The position numbers were made by a program, and so were the translations under genes. Below the pieces are notes generated by a model. The model made no database searches. It was given only the letters and a program-made list of their open reading frames with translations, and had not been told where the DNA came from. Below are positions 12,480 through 24,597 of a stretch of 64,000 nt of DNA, piece by piece (position 1 is the stretch's first letter; each line of letters opens with the position of its first letter). Source of the stretch: Trichoplax adhaerens (lineage: Eukaryota > Placozoa > Uniplacotomia > Trichoplacea > Trichoplacidae); contig NW_002060975.1 in NCBI RefSeq assembly GCF_000150275.1, positions 276,130-340,129 on the forward strand, given 5' to 3'.

Positions 12480-14450
12480 TACGAATATAATAATCTTTAT
12501 GACGTACTACGTGGTATTACGATAAAAGATCTCACCTTCGCACATTGATAAATTCAACAAGCTTTATACTTTTATACGTTTATACTTTTGTAATTTCACG
12601 CTCATGATACCTGGCGTACGTAATTGACAATGATCTGCGAGAGTCATCACAGCTGCTGTCGAAGTGCTATAATATCTAGGTGCTTCACATTTAAATTTCC
12701 TGAATAACTGCTAGTGCTATACATGGCTGTATTATTCCTGTCTACATGAGTTTACAATTAATGGAATACTAGCTGTTTGTATCGGTTCACTATAAATAAA
12801 TAGCTATAAATGGAAATTGCTATTATATATGATAGTCAATATGTCTATATAGCTATTGATATCTATCTATATCTATTACTCTACAGAATATCTAGAGCTC
12901 ACTAATAACTGCTAGTAGATATAGCTGTCTATATCGGTGTGATATTTTCGAACATCTCCTACTTATAACAATTCTTTAAACTTACATACTACAAAGTGAT
13001 GCCTATGTGCTCAGTGAATATATTACTGTCGTCAAACCGAATCAGTTCAAGCTGTAGTGAGCTTATAATATAGAAACTGTACAAATATGACCAATCAAAA
13101 TCCCATTTTGTTAAAAATGGTTCACAGTAAATGGAAATAGTAGCTATCTCTATCCGTTCATTATCAACGAGAATAGCTATCTATATGTACCCACGTACAT
13201 ATCCGTTCTAATATCCGGCAGTTTCAACGCGAAGAGATGTTAATGAATGGCTCATTACTCTTATTGTCTTCCTGTAATGAATTTTACTATTCAAATCATC
13301 ATTTTTAACGTGAATGGATGTTAATAAAACTTGGTAAAATTAAATTTCTGAATAGCAACTGTAATATATTTTGTAACGCAGACTTATATAAGAGAATTAC
13401 CAGAATCTGTAAAATAACCATCATGGATTAGTATAGTACATGAGGACAAGGCCGAGTCACGTCTGAAGTATTATTATAAAATAATGTTCTAGAACTATAA
13501 TATTGTAAGAATATAATCCGTGAGCAAAGCGACGGGAGTTTGTAATATTATAACAACGTAGTCCGTCAGCAAAGCGATGCAAGGCCAAGTCACGTTTGAA
13601 GTATTATTGTAAAATAATATTCTAGAAGTATAATATTATAAGAACATAATCCGTCAGCAAGGCGACGGGAATTTGTAATATTACTCGTATAACAACATAA
13701 TCCGTCAGCATAGCGATGGGAGTTTGTACTAGTATTACACAGTTTTTCATCATCATACGTCACTTTCTTAGATTAAATTGCCACCTCAAATAAATATCGA
13801 TTCCATCATCCAAGTAATTTTAGAATCTTATTGAAAAGTTCGTTCCATTTCAAAGGTTAATTACGCTCGACGCTCGATGAAAGTCGATAAGCGAAACAGA
13901 CAGTTCGCTTTTCAAATAATAAATCAAATTATAAATCCCCAACCCTCTCTTCCTTTCTCCATTAGAAACTCCCAGTTTTTATACCCACAACAGCAGATTG
14001 TACAACTTAGGATATCTATAAAAGCCATAGTATGCCTTCCTAACACTTGAAACTTGAAAGTTCTAATCATAACGGTTCTTCCTTATGCTCCTAACATAGC
14101 TATACAAACAGTAGTCATGCAGTCATGTAGATAATATATTCTGTGTCGTAGATAATGTAGTAATCAGTTGTTGACTCTTATCATAAAGAGATTTATTTAT
14201 AAATGTATTTATTGATTTGAATCAGTTGATTTTATGAGGAAATAGTGAGTAGTGAGTCTACTAAATAAAGCTATTTCGTAGATTATAGTACAGTGTAGCT
14301 ACTGATTGTGAGCCTTGCAAAAGTGTAGTAGTTCTTAGGTGTTATAGTACTGTATTCTTAATAAATCTTATAATAGATTACGGTAATCATCTAAAGAAGC
14401 AACGTATAGTAAGTGCTTTACATTAGACTAGCAAATTTGTCAGGAAGTAG
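12480..14450. other. Stretch unique to duplication copy B
   Basis: Non-coding, about 2 kb, absent from the equivalent place in copy A. It holds low-complexity TATC/TATA-rich sequence around 12780-12930 and the 133-bp tandem repeat at 13447-13730. No ORF of note. It may be an inserted element, but I found no terminal inverted repeats or target-site duplication by eye. Confidence 0.5.
13447..13730. repeat. Two-copy 133-bp tandem repeat with internal sub-repeats
   Basis: Units start at 13447 and 13580 with CAAGGCC(A/G)AGTCACGT. Each contains two copies of a shorter motif of the type AATCCGTCAGCAAAGCGACGG followed by TTTGTAATATTA. The motif is itself an imperfect inverted repeat (CCGTC...GACGG), so each unit can form small hairpins. 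Copies differ at scattered positions. Confidence 0.85.
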
Positions 14451-16110
14451 TATGTAACAGAATCATCAATCAATCAATCTGATCAAATCATATTAATCAA
14501 TGCAATAATATATGTGTTCTGATTTGCGAGATAAATAGAACAAAATATGATAGTGGATATGTTGCAATGAAGTCAATTATGTTGGTTATAAAACTAGTAA
14601 AGTAACGATAATATCAGTGCAACATCACGTGGAAGCAATGAAGAAAACGTAGGAGCCGAAGAAGAATGTTTAATCTGCAAAAACTTTATTAAGCACGCGA
14701 TTGTTTTAGGCAAGGTCTATTAGAAAGAAGAATAAGGTTTTTTCTAGGTGATATAAATTACCGTAGTGCTTTACTATATAATACTAGTATACTTTCAACG
14801 CACATTACCCTTGTAATGAAATAAAATCTCTACAATCCGTTATTAGCTAACCTCGTAATGGCTTAGTCGGTTTTTAATTGATATATCTGTAAAGCTTTCA
14901 CGAATAATTACGCGTTTATTATTTATAATCAAATAATTTGAAAATTGATAACTGCATGGTTGGGATTTCACTTTATTCCCTGTAGTTGTCATCTAAATTA
15001 ACATTGTCGATCACATTAATTATTGATGTTGAACTATAATGATTACGTATCAAGGTAGCATTACCTTTAAACTTCAATAGCTTCCCTATTAGTAACAATA
15101 AATATTAAAAGCGAAAGTTTCTTTCATACTTATCATCGAGCTAATTTTATATTATGACCGCTACACAATGCAATGCGTAATTTCCGACAGTAATACTGTA
15201 AATCATGAAATAGTATTCCATTTTGATTGCATAAATAAAGTGCCAGAATAGGCCTAGGTACCGATGCTTGAACAATATTAGGATATTATACAACGTGGCT
15301 CTGTAAGTATAATCTTTCACAAGTAAAGCGTGAGATAACGGAAATCTTAGTGTGTATTTGCCTAAGGTTTTAGCTGGCATATCATTTATATCCTAAATAC
15401 TAAATTTAAATCCCTTCAATTACTTTGTCATTATAGATTTCCAAGCTGGATTTTTACTTATCAAACACCGTACTAATGGTTTAATTTGAATTAACTTAGC
15501 CTAGCAAAAGTTTACGATTCTGAAGGCAAAATATCAATAAAATAACTCACAAGACGTATGGAAGTAGCATAGTTCGGTAGTTTAGTAGAGAATATAAGCA
15601 TGTGTGCTTGAAAGAGAAAGAGAGAAATCGGTTGAATGGAGAAAAACTCAGAAAGCTATCTCCAACCTTCGATATCTAAATATAAGCTCTAAATTTTTCT
15701 ATTTCACAAAAATTTCTTAGACTTTGACAATACATTTTTACTTTATTCTATTAAATACTTATAGTTGAACAGATTTATATTTTAGCTATATCATTTCACT
15801 TCTCTCATTCATCATTATTCCGAAAGATTGTTTATTGTTTATTTCAAGAAATATAACCGTTACGCATTCCGTCAGTAAAAAAGAATTAAATCTAACTGGA
15901 CAATATAGTGATATCCATTGCATTCTAACATTTTAACCAGGACTGTAATTAGTGAGTGCATCTTTAAGGTGCTCTTAAACTATCGTCTCATAACCTGGCT
16001 TATGGCGTGCCTCTGGTTCTTAATTCTCATAATATTATCTAGTTTGGGCTAATATGTATTGAAATTTCTTCTATTAAGAATAAAACAAAGAACATCTTAA
16101 GTCTAGTAAA

Positions 16111-18036
16111 ATTATGTTATGTTAAGCTATTGCAGTGCTACATAGTACACTGTATTAACTAGGTTAAAGTAGAAATATCTATGTTAGGATAATTTTATTA
16201 GCTTACCCTTATTTAGTGATTTTCCAATTTAAATATAGTTCAATCACTGTTATTGTAACTTGCTTATGGTAGATTATAGATTATCGTGGAAATGTTCCAT
16301 GATGGAGGGCATATTTTAATCTGATTATTTTGTATTAGTCATTAGATATCTATGTTCGCAAATAGCGTTGTCTTCATTAGACGACAGTAGGTAAAATTAG
16401 CTTCTGATTTATTGGAAGGCTAGAAATATAATATTACTAACCTGGATGCCTGAGCTATATCAGAAGAGTATAGAAATAGGATACATCTTATAATAAAGTT
16501 ATTTCTTAAGATTAGTGATAACGTAAAATCCGAGGCGGCTAAAGTCTTTTGTAGTCTACTAGTAGAGGAGATAGTATTCCTGATAGAGTAGATATTGCTC
16601 CCTGAACGTAGTTCAGAAAACCGACATATGAATCGTAGGTTACCTTATCTCGTTGCAAAGCTGTTTTGTAACACTGGTGTATTGTATTGCTACTTTTTAA
16701 TTTGCATCCTACTATAATACTACTGTTACTTCAAAGTTCATATTGAGTTTATTATGCATATCACTAAATTGATTTTGTAAGGTTTTTACGGTATTATGGT
16801 ATTTCTCGAAGCCACTCTATGCAAATAAATCTAATTTAAACCAACTTTTTATCGAACTAGAAGTATAGAAATCATTCTCGACAAAATAAATATCTCCTGC
16901 TTTAGAATCGAGAAATAGCCTTAAATAAAGTAATGTTTTGTTCATTCATATGCAATTGGAGATGTTAAAGGCACAATAGCCTTTGGTATTTAAACTACAG
17001 TTCAAGAAAAAAAGTTAATTGAAGTAGAGTATAATTGCAAATGTTTTCATCACGATTACCAGTGAAAATTTAAACTAATATTTTATTTCATTGGAAAAAT
17101 TTTTTCAATTATACAACTAATATTAACCCAGATTATATTGTGTATTGCACTTTAACAAGTGCTAGTATCAAGCCAATATTCAAATTAAAGCTAAATAATG
17201 CTAGTTAATCAAGTAGGGTATAAAAAATAAAAATCTTGATAAAATACTAGCCAAAATTGATAAATACTAGTCAATAGTTACAAGTAAATACAATGAACCA
17301 AATAAAGACTAGTAATTTACTCGAAAACTAGCAGTAGAAGACATATTGAATCTAATACTTTGAAAAATGGAGATATTAGATTAGTCGTCTAGTTTACATT
17401 CATGATGTAGTTTAGTCGCAGTTTGCAGTACAATATTTGCTCATCTTATCCATACTGAAATGGATTTTTCGATACAAAGAAAAACTAAAAGACAAATTTT
17501 TGTAAAATTTTCCCCCAATGGTAACAAGATAATCCGTCAATCATGAATTTAGGTATATATATATATATTCCAATGCTAAAATTTTGAATAAATCTAAATC
17601 GGCCATTGAATTGTTGCAAAGTAGAACGGCTACTCTACGAATAATTCTACATAAACGATATACAGCAGATCCATGCTAACTTTAATCATGTCGATCGTCT
17701 TCAAGTTGATGCTTTCTTTATCCTAATACAATGATGTATTCTCGCATTTGGCATCGTGAGCATCTATCGAGTCGTTACAGCTTAAAGTAATCGACTATCA
17801 ACTTATCAGTGTCTTACAAAATACAAATTATGTGTAGCAATATTTTGTATTTTAAAGCATACAGTAAAAAGTATTGATATTCAGCATAAGGAACTACATT
17901 CTAATAAAACAATTGGAATCGTTTAACAGTATATCCCCATGAGAAGCAACAAATGGATAGACACTAAGAGAAAAATATTCATGAATAGTTGTGTGTGTGA
18001 TATGTGGTCGAGAAAATACATCCATTCTTTATATAT
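16111..18036. other. Gene-free stretch between GPCR array and Ig receptor
   Basis: AT-rich, no convincing ORF. It includes a short (TA)n tract near 17553-17569. It presumably contains the 3' UTR of the Ig receptor gene near its right end. Confidence 0.5.
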
Positions 18037-21000
18037 TTATAACATTAATTCTTTACTGGCATCGTCGTCGACCGTTCCTTGCGGACGGAAATGCCGTGGT
18101 AACGAAGCTGAACCATAATCCTGATTTTCGTAGGCTGGGTTAAAATGCGCTGCTTCAATATCCTCATATTCCTAATAAAGATACATAATCGACAGGATGA
18201 TATTAATACAAGAATATACAGTATATTAAGTTAAATAAGGTCTACACGAACGATTAGCTTGACATCATATTCGGTCATATCGCCTGTGAAAAAAATATTT
18301 TCACGAGCTGGCTATTGTACATGATTTATTTCAACATTGATTACTAAAAGAATGGAAACCTGCTATGCACATCGTTCGTAGCTCTATACAAATAAATAAT
18401 GTAAGAGAAACTCCTTTAAACTAGATTAGTCGGTAGTATGTAGCTGTTGTCGAAATTTGAAAACTTAGTCGTGATTGAAATGAAATTGGTAGATTTTATA
18501 TACAGTATTGAGTAAATACCGCAAAGTGTCTTGTACTTTCTACTAAAATGGCCAATACAATATTTATTCCTGAGAATAGGCTACTATAAACTGTTTAATC
18601 CATGAATTAACGTTACAAGCCGCTATTTAACAATACTTTTTGAAGCTCAATATACTGTACAGTTAACTTTTAACAACAGAAACAAGGAGACTTTCAATAT
18701 CTCACATCAAACTCAGTTGGAACTAAATATTTTGTCCTATTCTAGTGTGCTTATGTTCTGCAAATCAAGCTATTGGCTATCAAGATCAATATCAGACGTA
18801 ATTTATCAAACCATAATTTGTACTCATTAGATGATCATGCACCGAATAATTCAGTGCTATAAATGTGTATGCACGCTTGGATCTCAGAAAAGACAAACTA
18901 GTACTGTATTGATGTCGTTGCACAAACCGATTGTTGCCTTTTAGTGGAGTTTCTTTGATTTTGACGAGGTTGCACAATTTCTGGTGCCTGCTCTACAGGC
19001 AGTTGGGCTGGCTCTTTATGCACTGTACCATAGATATTGCTATCGGTAGATTGGCGAGGATTATATGGTGCTTGATTGTTCGGATTGCGAGGATAAGTAG
19101 AATATGGATCGTTGCCCGATGATGGAGGCAATCGATTTAAATCATCAAAAGTACGAGGAATTTTTTTCTTCTTTTCGACTTGAGCATAAGTTGGATCGGT
19201 TGTACTTGCATAGCCTTCATAGGTATGGCTAGCATAAACTGAATTGCTATCGCTATAGTGCTTATCATTTTCATGGACTAAATTTTGTGTACTACTATAG
19301 TCGACGGCATCGGTTGGGTTAGATCTATGCCTTTCTAATGTTGTGCGGTAAGGATCAGTAGGTGGTTCGGTAGAAACATTGTCTTTTACCGTATTATAAA
19401 TTGGCAAATATAACTGACTGTGAGAATTTGCATCTCGACCTGGTGCATCACCATTCATATCTGCTTCATCTATAATGTAAAGGGTAACAATACATCATAA
19501 ACATATTATGTTCAGTGAATACTATATTCATTTTTAGTAAATAAGCAGTGGCCATAATTGAAACATTTATTTTTATTGTTTTTCTCTGTACTTACTGTAA
19601 TGGGCACCAGGATATTGTTTTTGAGTATGGCGTAAACTATCTGTTGTTGACATGCTATATTCTTCACGATGTGAATCATCATGGATAGCATTTGCATAAG
19701 ACTTGGTTCGATCACGTAAAGACGACGAATTACCAACTTAACATTTCAAAGAGACATAAAATTGATTAGATTTCTTCTCAGTAATTGGATATTGTTGTCA
19801 AATTAATTACTGTTTTCTTTTATGGTTGAAAAATGAGACAGCATAAATATGATTCTGTCTACCTAATTTAGAGATATGTATTCTTAAAATAACTACTGAT
19901 GCAGATAAAATAACATCCTTATATTGTTTACTTTATCTCTACTAATACCAAAGTATATATTTAGGCGAGTTTGGAAAACACTTGTATTATGATTTTTCTT
20001 TTTATTTATTCCATGCACGGTGTTCTATTACAGTCCTTTTCAATCAGATCACTTCCATATCATGATACATTCATTATTTATTATTAGTAATAATACTAAA
20101 TATAATCTTTAATATAGGGTTACGATAACATCAGTGCTATAACGGGATATATTTTCTGATAAATTAAGTCTTAAATAGTCAAGGTTAAATGATCATTATT
20201 GTGTCACCATTTAGACATTATAGCCAATGATAACCCTTAATCGCCTAGAGTGATGCTCGAGTACAGTATATGCTGTATGCTTAATTTTTTAAGTTAGTTC
20301 GTTACACAAACTTAAATTAGAGTAAAGAAACATAGTGATACTGTACTTTAGAGAACATTTACAGCCAACAAAATGCATCACGGAATAGCTGGGATTATAA
20401 CAGCGGTTATATATGATTGATTTAATTTTTTAGATTATATGTGATAGGCAATTAATGCCAAAGATTCAATCTGTAATGATATTTTAAAGTTTGCAAAGAT
20501 TCTCTCTCAACGTCGTTATAATATAATTAAAATAATACAGCTTATTGGCTTAGAAGCTAAGTTCAGTAGATTATATCTTGAGAACGGTGTTATTTTATTA
20601 GAATTATCCACCCACATGTTACGCAAACTGAATGTTAGACAAGTATTTCGATGCAAATAAAGAAAAGCAACTAAAGAATCGTTCACGAGATGTAAAATAT
20701 TCATGTTTCTAATTTATAGAATGAATAGTGTATAATATTTAGAGATCGAAATCACATTCTGTTATATGACTTCCATAACATTCAAATTCGTTGTAACGTA
20801 TAATGTGTTGCAAATGGTATATTTAAACGTAAATATCGCTTGTTTCCTGGCTTTGATCTAAGTAACTGTCGGACTGGCAGCTAGGCTCTAGGTTATATTT
20901 CATTCGAGAATCGTTTACTGTGAAAGTTGCTGGATTACGTGTAAAATTTAAGCATGGAAATGTTAGTGAACAAGAAATGATAACCTAGAGGCAATGGTTT

Positions 21001-24000
21001 GATACGAGGAGTAACTTCATAGATTCTACTTTGTTACTGGACTGCATTTAGGGGTAAGCTTGCTACTGTAAAGTAATAAGCCAAAAACTTGGGTGATCTT
21101 AGATTTATATTTTGAAATTAGTGTTATATAATTCTGTTTAGCTAAGTGCTCTGTATGAAAATAGATTTCATTGCAAGCCCTATATGAGATTAATATAATG
21201 TACTTTTAAGTTGTGGAATAATACTGTTCTTTGAAATATCAAATTTTACATGTGTGACAATGGTTATTTTTTACCAAGTTTTTGTTATATTTCGTCAGTA
21301 ATCTTTAATTTAATTTAATTTAGTCTAATTATAGCAGAAAATTTACGAAAGCAATCGCACATGCGAGAATATTTACCGATTTTGGGATCTTCTTGTTCTT
21401 TCCTCCGACACAAACAACAAGCCCCAAGGATAATAAGGATAAGAAAAATGCCGCCGCCAATGCCAGCTGAAAGTCCAATGATTAATGGCAAATCTAGAAT
21501 AATAATTAAGTTATATAACAATAATTACAATTTACAACAACACAAATCTTCTTAGTTATCATCAATCACAGTCATCATTTTTCATAGGAGAATTTTTAAA
21601 TCAAACTTCTTACCAACGGGTGCTGGTGTAACAATTGCTCCTGTAATAATAGCAAATAGGATTTGATCTTAATTTTATACTAAAAATGACGAACATCAAG
21701 GAGGTGCTCATTTTTAAATATTAGACAGACTTGACTCCAATTAATCAAATTACCTTGCAAAGTGGCAAATTGTATAGAGGATGATGATGGGCTTTGACCC
21801 AAAGAGTTGAGTCCACGAATAAATGCGGTGTAGTTGGTACTTGAATTTAAACCAGTTAACGTAAAAGTCGTTTGACCAAAAGAGGTATTACCTCCAAAAC
21901 TGAAAAAAGTATCTACTGATCGTCTATAAAATAATTGAAAGATTTGAGCCAGGTTGCCGTCATGACCTGATGTCCAGGAAAATGTTGCTGTATCGGAAGT
22001 TGTTTCTGTCACTAGGAAGTTTGATGGTGCTTCAGGAACAGCTATAAGCCACAATTTAATAAAAAATTAATATTTCCAATCTAAACAGCTCTCTATCAGA
22101 TCATAATTGCGTATTAGTTCTAATTCATTACATCTATCCACGACAGTAATGGTAATAGCATAAGAATCACTTCCAAGTTGGTTTGAGGCATTGCACTGTA
22201 AGGTACCATCTATTGCTGTAGTAGGGTTACTAATCGATAGCACACTAGTTGTACGTGTAAGGGTATTGGTGTTAGAAATGGAATAAATATTGCTAGTGCT
22301 ACCAGAGCCAGTAACTATTGCCACGCCATTTATTGTCCATGTAATTGTAGGAGCTGGTCCGCCGTCCATCACACAAGTTACGGTGGCTTTTTTGCCAGTT
22401 ACAAAGCTGCGTAAACTAGCAGAACTATTTGCAGTAACAACCACCGGAATTTCTATTGCAAATATATATTTTTCATAATTAATAATATGTTCTTCAATAT
22501 TTAATGTCAATTTTTTATACATTCGATGCATATTTTCTGCATAATTTTTACAGGGGAGAAATTGTTTTAAAATTAATTTTTGCGTCACTACTTACCTAAT
22601 ACAGTTAGCTTCACTACAAGATTAGTTAAACCAACAGTATTACTGATTACGCACGTATAATTTCCTGTAGCTGATAACTGAACGTTTGGGATTGTCAAAT
22701 TTCCAGTAGTTTGATCGTAGATAGTATTGCTAGGTGGATTTGAATCCAGTGGATAGCTTTTCGCCCAGAAATATTTTAAACTTGTCGGATTGCCAACGGC
22801 TAAGCAATTCATGATAGTATCTGAGCCTGAGGTAATCTCATAAGCTCTTGCTTGGTTACTACTAATGATAGGTTTATCTAAGAGAGAATTTTTACAACGT
22901 TATATATTATTTTTACATTTTGTCCTTACTATTGATACGAAACGATACATTCAAAGAGGTACTTACATTGAATATTTAAGACTGTTGTAGTATATTTAGT
23001 ACCCGCAGGATTAATAGCTCTACAAGTATACATCGCTTTATCATATGTGCTGTTGACAGTAAAGCTATACGAAGCTGACGAGTTGTCTGAGCTAATAGTT
23101 TCATTCATCGGGCTTAGTAATGTTAAAACAGGTGTAGGTAAAGCTGTTGCAGAACATGTCAAGGTGACAGTAGTACCTTCGTTAGCCGTTACCGTAGCTT
23201 TTGTATTGGTAAAGATTGGTATAGCTATAAGTAGATAAAAATGAATGCATTCTCACTTATTCCTATCATTACTTTGATCATAATAACTCTTATTTGCTGA
23301 TTGAAAAACTACAGTTCCAATACGGAATTGTAGCAAAAGGTAATAAACGAAACTTCAAGATATTTTTAATGTTTATGCTATTTAGTTGAATAAAAATTAC
23401 AAGCTGTTCAAACTTACTTTGTACGTCAAGTTGAACTGAAGAGCTTAGCGTTCCATACGCGTTGGTTATCGAACATTCATATGTATTTTCGTGGAAATGG
23501 GGAAAAACTACAAATGGGTAACTTATTGAATTAAATCCTTGCACCATTATATCATTTTTGCCTCCTGTTGTGTTGGTAAGCTTAATTTCAGCTGCTGGAT
23601 TTCCAGAATCAGCAACGCTGCAGGATAAAGTTAAAGTTTCAGATTCTTTAACTGTATGAACAGGCGTATTGGGTGACATTGTTAACCCTTCTGGACCATC
23701 TAAAATAGTAGTTATAAATAGGAGAGTATTCAATACTTATGTTGGCACTACGCCAGCAAATTGACTCGTCGATTGCTATACAATCAGAAGAATCATCAAA
23801 CCTATACTGCCAGTATTAACATTAGTAATACTTACATAAAACTTCTAAATAAGCTTCAGAAAATGCACCATTGCCAACAACATTTTTAGGTTGACAACGA
23901 TATAAGCCCGTATCGCTTTTGACTACATCCTGGATAATGAAAGTCGAATTAGAATAATAGTAAGTAAAGCGTGAGCTGTTTACGGCCAATAATGCGTTAT

Positions 24001-24597
24001 TTTGTGTCCAGTCATAGGTAATATTCCCAGGTATTGCCCAAGAGCCGCAGCGCATTGAAGCATCACCACCGGCAACTGCTGTAGTATTAAACAATTGTTG
24101 TACTAAAATGGGTAGACCTGTAAAAGGGAATAGATATCAAAGCTATAGTTATCTCATGAAACTTATCAGATATGGTCATAATAATGATAAGGACTACATT
24201 CAATTTTAATTGTTTTGTTATTGCACTTGTTTATGACTCCTAAATAGAAATAGATTTAGAATTTCTTATCCAAAATTACCTCGAACAGTCACTAGAAAGT
24301 CGTAATTGTTGACAGCATTGTTTACCAGTATTACTCGTATGTTATACGTGCCAGTGTCATTCATGGTGGTATTATGTAACATAAAGTAAATTGATTTACC
24401 AAAGTATGGGCTCGCGTTGGCACCTTGACTAGCATTGACTCGAGGATTTACAGTTGGAACAGAATTTACAAGTGGAGTAGGATAAAGAACTAGCCCATTC
24501 TTGATTATGGTAAATTGGAAGACATCTTCAGAATAGGTAGCTGTAAAACTAGCCGTTTCAGGTTCGTCGATAGTTACTTTTAGTGGCGATGTTTGAG
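18037..24597 (-). CDS. Type I membrane receptor: 6 Ig-like domains, FN3, TM, tyrosine-rich tail (5' end not found)
   Basis: I do not recognise an orthologue. Exons in gene order: 24597-24280 (Ig1), 24117-23836 (Ig2), 23699-23418 (Ig3), 23224-22967 (Ig4), 22877-22596 (Ig5), 22452-22132 (Ig6), 22041-21754 (FN3), 21640-21614 (9 codons), 21493-21377 (membrane helix, then CCLCRRKEQ stop-transfer), 19736-19596, 19469-18928 and 18171-18037 (tail). All extracellular exons begin and end in phase 1. Ig2-Ig6 have the C...C pair (for example DTGLYRC in Ig2, GNYTC in Ig5); Ig1 has the DTGTY signature but no cysteine. Many N-x-S/T sites. The tail holds YLPI, YNTV, YAQV, YGTV and YEDI (SH2-type), YANA and YENQ (YxN, Grb2-type) and NPAY (PTB/endocytic type). 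It is likely an adhesion or recognition receptor signalling by tyrosine phosphorylation. The last splice uses donor GTTTGT; if unused, translation ends at 18898. The signal-peptide exon lies upstream and was not identified. Confidence 0.85.

Larger units (their letters stand above)
11640..16110. repeat. Segmental duplication, copy B (contains GPCR paralog 4 and the gap)
   Basis: The second copy of the unit at 7500-10640, in the same orientation. It contains extra sequence relative to copy A at about 12480-14450 and 14850-15640, and an N gap where copy A has most of a GPCR gene. The 77-codon minus-strand ORF at 15147-15380 lies in the second extra stretch and has no recognisable motif. Confidence 0.7.

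Noticed and set aside
15147-15380. 77-codon minus-strand ORF
   Set aside because: Located in non-coding sequence specific to duplication copy B; no motif, no splice context.
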